The notes beneath the pieces were generated by a model. The model had not been told where the DNA came from and did not search any database. It worked only from the letters and a program-made list of their open reading frames with translations. A stretch of DNA of 64,000 bases from contig CM049317.1 of the NCBI GenBank assembly GCA_026874595.1, positions 58,320,618 through 58,384,617 on the forward strand, written 5' to 3'. Every line of letters begins with the position of its first letter. The first letter of the stretch is position 1. The stretch comes from Sipunculus nudus. Lineage: Eukaryota; Annelida; Sipuncula; Golfingiida; Sipunculidae. Positions 57,431 through 64,000 of the stretch are shown here, in pieces. Position numbers and translations under genes: made by a program.

Positions 57431-57860
57431 GTCTCCGCATGACTGCATGCCTCGGTTTCAAGTTACCTTATTTATGGAAACATTGGAAATGTTGTAACAT
57501 GTACAAGTGTATGAAAGAAATAAGGCGGGAGGATATGACATATTAAACCTAAATATTATTATTGTTGGTTTGTTGATATTATCAATATTAATATTACATT
57601 ATTTTATTAATTACATTATTATTTACATGTGTACCTTTGTACTTGATCTTTTTTAAAGATAATTTTTCATCTAAGTTTGAAATTATTTTCATATATTTTT
57701 ATACTTTTTGAATTTATCACTTTATATAATTTCTTTTTTAAAGCATTTCATAACTGTTTTTGTGACTGAAAAGTAAGACCAGCATAATTAGCAATATAGG
57801 ACTTATGATCAAAATAGTATCAATGTGTATACAAAGTTAAACGATAGGTGACATCTATAC
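57431..57860. other. AT-rich sequence, no gene seen
   Basis: No recognisable gene. Confidence 0.5.
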
Positions 57861-57864
57861 AGTC

Positions 57865-57920
57865 TACCAGGGGCGGATAGAGAAATTTAAAATCGGGAGT
57901 GGGTGGGTGGGGGGCAGAGT
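57865..57920 (+). repeat. dispersed GGGGCGGAT...G-run repeat
   Basis: CAGGGGCGGATAGAGAAATT followed by GGGTGGGTGGGGGGCAG. Related to 2385-2475 and 18045-18130. Confidence 0.6.
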
Positions 57921-58020
57921 CAAATATATATGGTCACTATATAGTGAGACCGGAGGTAATATGGGATGGCGTTTTGTTATTAGGTGTTGGAATATATATA
58001 ACGTGAAGGTACAATTTTGT

Positions 58021-58440
58021 AAAAAAAAAATATTTTTAAGTTTAAATATTGATAGATCTATACAATAATTTAAAATAGATCAGATTAATTTTAAATATAA
58101 TTGGATCCGCTGAGGTCATAACTATATTATTAAATATCCTTTGGTTATGACACACTTTTATAGTTTTCCTTCTTATTTCGGGAAAACTATTCTCTGAGTG
58201 ATATATCAGCTATTAATCTTTTTTAATCCATGCACCATGAAACATTGCATTATACCATCATTTTTTAAAATATAAATATTGATGGATATTTATATCCATT
58301 TAAATATGATCGTATTAATTGTATATATAGGATAAAGATATCATTAAAGAGAGGTTCTTATCTATGTTAATAAGTATTCTTTGGTTGTGATGAACAAATA
58401 TATATAAAATTTCTATTTCTATTTTGGTGAGAAAGACAAA
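58021..58440 (+). repeat. diverged tandem duplication, period about 240 bp
   Basis: The series ATAAATATTGAT(A/G)GAT, AATT(G/T)TA-rich, TCATTAAA / GGTCATAAC, and TATTCTTTGGTTGTGA / TATCCTTTGGTTATGA occurs twice (58045-58155 and 58268-58393). Confidence 0.55.
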
Positions 58441-58539
58441 TCTTGAAAAGATATATCAGAAAACTATCATTATTAAATTGCCACGGCATCTGTCTAATAC
58501 CCAATCAACATTGCGTCATTGCAACATTATTACATACAC

Positions 58540-59075
58540 TACTAAGATGAACGTGTCTTTAATGCCCGAGTTACAACCTCCACCTTTCGCCTGGCTTAGG
58601 TTTTTTTCCATCATGGCGGCAAGTGGGATTTCTGCATTACTTGTTAAATCAAACACTTAGCAAAACGGGTGAGCATAGTGACCATAAAACCGTCAAATCC
58701 GAGTCATTCGGGGAATAATTAAGTGTTTGAAACATTTACCTAGTATTGTTAGAACAATATCTGTCCGTTTTGAAGAATCCCATGTCTAGCTGAAGAGGGA
58801 AGGGTTTTGTCGGCTGATGTTTGGGCACAAGTTGACAAACATTAAAAGTCGTATTCCGTATGCGCCGCCATGCCGCTTAGGGTCTTTAGAATGTCGGTTA
58901 TACGCTTCTCAAGCTGATCTATGCCACTAGCACACAGCCATAAAACTCGACAAAAAAGCCCTGAACACTTGTTGTTTTATTGCAGAAAGCTTCGCATTAA
59001 GACCAGATTGGAGAGGTTTTGCCATAGCCAAGCCCAGGTCAGATAAATATAGCCAAGCTATGATCTGCGTATTAA
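58540..59075. promoter_or_regulatory. unique GC-balanced island
   Basis: Complex sequence with an ATGGCGGC YY1 core (58613-58620), an AATTAAGTG NK-homeobox-like motif (about 58719) and CCATAAAACCG / GCCATAAAACTC, which resemble posterior Hox/Cdx sites. It contains the paired small frames annotated next. Confidence 0.3.
58842..59025 (-). CDS. paired small frames: possible microprotein, terminal exon or pseudogene
   Basis: Frame A starts at ATG 59025 with strong context (G at -3, G at +4) and encodes 32 residues (MAKPLQSGLNAKLSAIKQQV...), stopping at TAG 58927-58929. The TAG coincides with a plausible 3' splice site (TTTTATGGCTGTGTGCTAG). Immediately after it, frame B in the next register reads GIDQLEKRITDILKTLSGMA to a TAA at 58842-58844. 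Frame B is strongly amphipathic, like a short coiled coil. B could be a 3' terminal exon, or A and B could be one small gene broken by a frameshift. I do not recognise the family and see no AATAAA close downstream. Confidence 0.25.
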
Positions 59076-59990
59076 GCACGCGGGATGAATAATTGCTTTG
59101 TACTTTCTGTATTCTTTGAATACTAATGTTATTTGTATATAGACTATAATAAAGTAGAGGCGAATTATAAAATTACATAATTTTACTACCAATATTATTT
59201 TCATATTATCGTAATTCCTGTACCTTTAATTGTTTATAATCCTGATTATCACAATCATCGTTGTCATCATTTCATTCAAGTCATCATTATTATTCTGTTA
59301 GTTTTTAAGTATAAATATATTATTGATTACTCTTTCATTTAATCATTATAATTTCCTCAATCAGTCTATTTGTTTTGTTTTTTTTCTATATAGTAATTAT
59401 TTCTCAAAATTAATATATAATAAATAAAGGCAATAAATGTTATTGATAACAAATTGTAATTTCGGTTTTAAATTTGATATAGCTCTTCAATAAAATATAA
59501 GATATGAGTATACATTAGAGAGCAAATCGACTTAAATGGTAGATACAAATAACTTAGATAAAACTAATTCCTATTAGAAGTAATATTTATATAATTCGTA
59601 CAAACGGAAGTTATTGGTGAATTCAAAATTTAAATGTCATTGAGTGAAATAATTTTTTCCATATGGAACTATAATGAAACACACACATAAAGCACAAAGC
59701 AATCTCACACATATTTTACAGCGAATGATGACGTTGTATTTTTGAAAATGAATGGAAAATTTAATATAACAAAAATAATAGTTTGCGGGGTTTTTTTCTA
59801 ACGGAATAAATGAGTTAATGTTTTCAATAATAGCATTGTTATATTGAACGTTATTTTATCTATTTAACAGCTTTCAATTAATAAACGTATATACACCTAC
59901 ATATACTTATATTATATATATATAAAATATGTTTAGATGTATATATATTCTATTTCTGGTACTATTACATAAAAGTATATATGTAGATAA
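59076..59990. other. AT-rich sequence, no gene seen
   Basis: No recognisable gene, repeat family or motif cluster. Confidence 0.55.
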
Positions 59991-59997
59991 TCACCAA

Positions 59998-60325
59998 TCA
60001 ACATATATGTGTGTTTGTGGGTGCATTTCTGTTGGGACGGTAAAATAAAGACATTACTTCGCGGGGACAGAGAATTATCAGAAAGAAGACATCAAGTCTG
60101 GTCTGGTCATGACGGCTCTTTTCATGTTTGGCTTTTCTCTTTGAGGCTTCAGTCTCCCATTGGTCCACAACCAATTGTATCCCCCATTTTCCAGACTCCA
60201 TGCTGGCAACGGATATCTGCCCCTAGCAACGGATGTCCCATTAATCCATGCATCCGCATTTGGCTTTGCTATGACGTTATTAAAGCAGAAATCAAATCGA
60301 CCTTCTGTGCAAAATGAAATATCAG
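59998..60325. promoter_or_regulatory. unique island with direct GCAACGGAT repeats and CCAAT pair
   Basis: GCAACGGATATC (60206-60217) and GCAACGGATGTC (60226-60237) are direct repeats exactly 20 bp apart, about two helical turns. Upstream, ATTGG (60159-60163) and CCAAT (60171-60175) form an inverted CCAAT pair. The plus-strand frame across the island (60009-60317) begins at GTG, not ATG, and has no recognised domain, so I prefer a regulatory reading. Confidence 0.35.
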
Positions 60326-60329
60326 GATT

Positions 60330-60990
60330 TTCATGGTGACATTCAATAATTATGGAGATCGCCTAGTGGTCTGTATGTGCCATGTGTTATCCACGTAAAA
60401 TATCAAGGTTATATATATAACTATATGGAAAGCACTCACTGCAATAACGTTCGTATAGGTTTTGTAATTACATAAAAATTTCATTTTCTGTAATAGTAAA
60501 ATTATATTATGAAACAATTTGACTTGCCATTTTTAGGTTATGTGTCGAAATATTTCTTATTAATAAATTAGGAAGAATATCAATAATATAAATATTAATA
60601 TATAATAACGATTATATATAATTTAATATACATACATGTATATACATATTAGTAAAAATAGATGCATGCATCCTTATGTATATGCTCTCGTATGGGTATA
60701 ATTTCACAGTAACAATTTCGTATTATTTTCGTATCTGTGCTTTTTATTATTTCAAGATTATGTCGTTTAGAAATTTGTTCAGTTTGAATCAGTTATAAAC
60801 AGTGGTTAACCTCATTTTCATAAATTATAACTACAGAAAGTAATTTATTATAATAATCCTGTATTTATTTACGATGTGGCAAATTAACAGTAGTGTTGTT
60901 ATTAGCTAATTCATACTATCAGAACCATGCAATTATATATTTAAATGTAATCAAGCCTAGAAGGCATACAGAAACTTTTAAACACACACG
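60330..60990. other. AT-rich sequence, no gene seen
   Basis: No recognisable gene. Confidence 0.5.
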
Positions 60991-60999
60991 TAATTCGGA

Positions 61000-61265
61000 G
61001 ATTAAGGGACACAGTGTTCTTGTTGCGTTCTATGAAAATAGTGAAGTTAAGAGACAGACAATGGAGACATCAAAACAAAAAATGGTCACAACAAATGGTC
61101 GGATGATGTATTGCTGCGGTCTCCATGCACAGCTCCGGGAATCTATCATAATTATGTCAGGCAGGCGAAGGTGAAGGTCATTTGGCCGACTGATACAGGC
61201 AGCTTTAGATCTGACAGGGCTTAGACAGATAATTTCCTCACTTCCTTACGTATAGCTAGGGACAC
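61000..61265. promoter_or_regulatory. unique island with nuclear-receptor-like sites
   Basis: Complex sequence with AGGTGAAGGTCA (61169-61180), two AGGTSA-type half-sites abutting (DR0-like), and ATCATAATTATGTC, a homeobox-like motif. The overlapping frame 60893-61174 has no recognised domain. Confidence 0.3.
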
Positions 61266-61320
61266 ATGCAATGCATGTATTTAAACTTTCATTCAGAAAG
61301 GTGTTTACTATCAGAGTGGT

Positions 61321-61447
<127 letters not shown>

Positions 61448-61529
61448 CTCTCGTTATCTCGCACTCTATCACGCTCTCTATCTCTTTCTTTCGTTCTATC
61501 TCTCTTTCTTTTTCTCTCCTATAGAAAAA

Positions 61530-62200
61530 TGTATATATGCATAACGTCAAAGGCATTTTACATGCACACAGCTTATGGCATGTATTATATTTTATCACGA
61601 AAGAGACCCATTACTATGCTGTGAAAAACAGCACCAACAATCGTGAAAGTACTATAGAGTTGTCTACGTGAAAGTATTATAATAGTGGGCATTTCGTGGG
61701 AATATTTCCACTTTGAATTTAAACATAAATTACATAAAACAAACAAAAAACACACATTATTTACTTGAATATTTTATTTAATCGATTCGAAGGTCACATT
61801 CAGATTCGTATAAAGGAAAATGTGTTTACATATGATGAAATTACAATTCCATTCACAATAACATATTATCAAGGCAAATTAAAACAGCCAATGTAACTCA
61901 AATAACCTTTACTTCAAAATATTCATCAGTATTGGTGTATGCGTGTGAAGTATATTTTATATGTTCCATGAATCCAATTACTAATTAGCAATACCTGGGT
62001 ACGCTAAAAAGAATTTATGTTTATTTGCAATTGAGTTTGAGATCCAAAAATATTTATCTTTTAACACTAAAAGCAATATCATGTAATTAGCAACACATAT
62101 ACATTTAGGTGCAATATTTGAGGTCTAAGAAACAAAAACATCTTGAATTAAGGACCCAATTTCTCATATTTACAAGCACAATACTGTGGTCAAACGATTA
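61530..62200. other. AT-rich sequence, no gene seen
   Basis: No recognisable gene. Confidence 0.5.
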
Positions 62201-62600
62201 ATCAGTACATTTTCAGGTTCCTTTTTAATGAACAGCCTGTAGATGGCGCTGTCTCTTGAATGAGGATGAAGGTGAACATATAAAACGAGGCTGAAATATT
62301 ATACGGATTATGGTCTTATGGGTTTTAGGTTTTATGCATTAGTCCCATCCCATAGTATCGGTAAAATAAGGTAAAAATTATGTTAAGCTTAATGTTTTAT
62401 CCATACAACTTCTAATAACAAAATGGGCTAAATAACACTATACCGGAAATACAAAGTATATAAAAGTTCACCTCTGGAAAATGAAGAAAACTTGCAAGCC
62501 AGAATGGTCTATCCCTCATTTACCAATGCTGATTTCCCAGGAAACATGGAAGCAAAGCACGTGTCGAATATGCATTACGATAAGGTTGGAACATATTATA

Positions 62601-62755
62601 CAGTGGACCTGTCTGAAAGACCACCTGTCTGTTAATACCACCCTTGAGTGAACCAAAATAAAATCACACTGGTTGTAACTGTCCTGTCTAATGAGTTAAG
62701 ACCATTTTTGACCAGACCCATGCATGGTTGGTGTAATTATACATAGGTTTCACTG
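62601..62755. mobile_element. short pogo-like MITE
   Basis: Left end CAGTGGACCTGTCTGAAAGA at 62601 preceded by TA. The right end at 62755, on the minus strand, reads CAGTGAAACCTATG. The ends agree at CAGTG(G/A)(A)ACCT. Subterminal GACCACC and GTTAAGACC blocks fit pogo-like elements. At 155 bp it cannot encode a transposase. Confidence 0.5.
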
Positions 62756-62835
62756 TGTGTGTGTGTGTGTATATATATGTGTGTGTATATGTATGTATAT
62801 ATGTATATATATGTAAATATATTTGTATGTATATA
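62752..62835. repeat. (GT)n / TATG microsatellite
   Basis: GT tract grading into TATATGTA units. Confidence 0.9.
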
Positions 62836-63250
62836 TTTACTATGTTAATAATTATCTTATATACTTATTATTACATTATCTTATCTTAATAATTTTATTA
62901 TGCGAATAAAACTAAATACTGTGCTTACTCTGCTATAGATCTTATCTAACAACTTTAAATATGATCCAAAATAGTATATTGTTAAGGCAGAGCTATAGAG
63001 GAAACCTAGGTATAACACAGGATACCAGGACATAATATATTTACTGATATGTCAGAGAAATAAACAACAGACACATATTAGTTTTCAGGCTGGAGTTGGT
63101 TGAACTCCATGTTCAACCAATGCAGTAAAACCTTAACTTAAGTGTTAAATTGCCCGAGATAATAAGCAGATGTGAGATGGCCCACTCTAGCTCTAAAGGG
63201 ACTGGTATAAGGCTGATAAAAATCCTTAAGTCATTGCCCTGTATGTACGA
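62836..63250. other. unique sequence, no gene seen
   Basis: A GCAGTAAAACCTTAACTTAAG near 63121 may be another pogo-like end. Confidence 0.4.
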
Positions 63251-63254
63251 ATAT

Positions 63255-63420
63255 CTCAGATTTCTTCGACATTTCCGGGTTTCCATGAAAGAATCTTAAA
63301 ACTAATGGAATTTTTAGGGCATTTCGGGAATGGGACAGGGAGGAATTGATTAAATTTTGATGTGGACCCGGCTTATGATCCGGATCCATGCAAGAACATC
63401 ATCAAGAAATATTCACAAAT
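63255..63420 (+). repeat. dispersed repeat, short copy
   Basis: GGAATTTTTAGGGCATTTCG, GGAGGAATTGATTAAATTTT and GACCCGGCTTATGATCCGGA correspond to ATTTTCAGG, ACAGTTGATTAAATTT and GATCCGGATC of the 53590-54372 repeat. Confidence 0.55.
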
Positions 63421-63645
63421 GTAGAGTCACTAATACACGGATCAAGTTGGGATTATGGGCCGAATAAATGAATGGCGAAGGCTTGCATTAATCAGAATGC
63501 AGATTTCGACTTTGTGATAACTAAGATTGCCATAAAAGCTATCCCCTGTTGTACCCTAGTCTCCCGTTAAGTTTATCAACCGTGTGAAGTGGATAGAGTT
63601 TATAACTATCAGAAATATGGCAAAAATTTAAAGAACGACAATTAT

Positions 63646-63720
63646 ACAGTCGAACCTCTCTTAGTGAACACCTCCGTGAAAACGACATTTTTATAAAATA
63701 GACACTTCTTAACAGTCCTA
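63646..63720 (+). repeat. pogo-like element end
   Basis: TA followed by CAGTCGAACCTCTCTTAGTG and AACACCTCCGTGAAAACGAC, typical Tigger/pogo terminal and subterminal blocks. The matching right end may lie beyond the window. Confidence 0.55.
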
Positions 63721-64000
63721 TTTTTCTTTTTTTTTTATTTATACGACGGTCATAACTTCCATTTACTGGAACCCTCATGGGTGGTGCATTGTGCCTAGGA
63801 CACCCACATTATAGAGATCTGAGGGTATATTACTATAAGGTGACTTTTTTAAAGGCATCTGACATGTTGCCGGTACTTGGCATTGATCGAGGTCATGATC
63901 ACTACAGATTATACACGCGCGTGTTGTAAAACGCGTGTCTTTTACATATTCAGACATCCAAGCTGCCTTACACATAAATAGGACACTATAAAATATAAAA
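63721..64000. other. unique sequence to window end, no gene demonstrated
   Basis: Minus frames 63539-63778 and 63775-63975 have no recognisable domains. They may be interior of the pogo-like element that begins at 63646. Confidence 0.35.

Noticed and set aside
60009-60317. 102-codon plus-strand frame as a gene
   Set aside because: It opens at GTG without an ATG, has no recognised domain, and overlaps a motif-rich island that is better explained as regulatory.

Overview
This is eukaryotic nuclear DNA from a multicellular animal. It is AT-rich and dominated by simple repeats, minisatellites and fragments of transposable elements. There are no closely packed ORFs, operons or Shine-Dalgarno-led genes. 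The repeat families (long TA and GA microsatellites, a tRNA-derived SINE, pogo-like inverted-repeat elements, a LINE zinc-ribbon fragment, and a repeat tail with a GACGGACGCCGGACG motif) resemble those of marine invertebrates. A mollusc or other lophotrochozoan is my best guess, but that is an impression from repeat content, not a database match.

Layout. 1-11 kb: AT-rich DNA with a 1.6-kb fold-back element (1475-3039), a pogo-type MITE (4464-4780), a candidate TATA promoter with a first coding exon on the minus strand (6404-6567), a tandem duplication around TA arrays (8823-9322), and a decayed LINE reverse-transcriptase C-terminus (10093-10660). 11-18 kb: TA and CA arrays, a G22 run, SINE copy 1, a C-rich skewed stretch, and a unique island with paired E-boxes. 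18.6-30.7 kb is the most striking part. A 30-bp minisatellite (18690-19765) has inverted, diverged relatives on both sides, and is followed by a minisatellite of about 9 kb with a 31-bp unit (about 290 units, 21690-30705) and clear higher-order duplications. 31-47 kb: gene-poor DNA with unique islands (one holds a perfect palindromic RFX X-box at 34146-34159, another a pair of perfect CREs at 39731-39750), SINE copies 3 and 4, and microsatellites. 47-64 kb: more unique, GC-balanced islands with promoter-like motifs (NRF1, YY1-like, E-box/CRE, CCAAT), two further candidate exon sites (57169-57323 and 58842-59025), and several dispersed repeats.

No complete protein-coding gene can be demonstrated. 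Most ORFs longer than 60 codons are translations of TA, GA or ATT arrays or of the minisatellites. The best candidates are short exons judged only on splice, Kozak and TATA signals. Spaced non-repetitive islands in a large gene-poor interval would fit an intron, or a regulatory desert beside a developmental gene. That is inference, and cross-species alignment would settle it.
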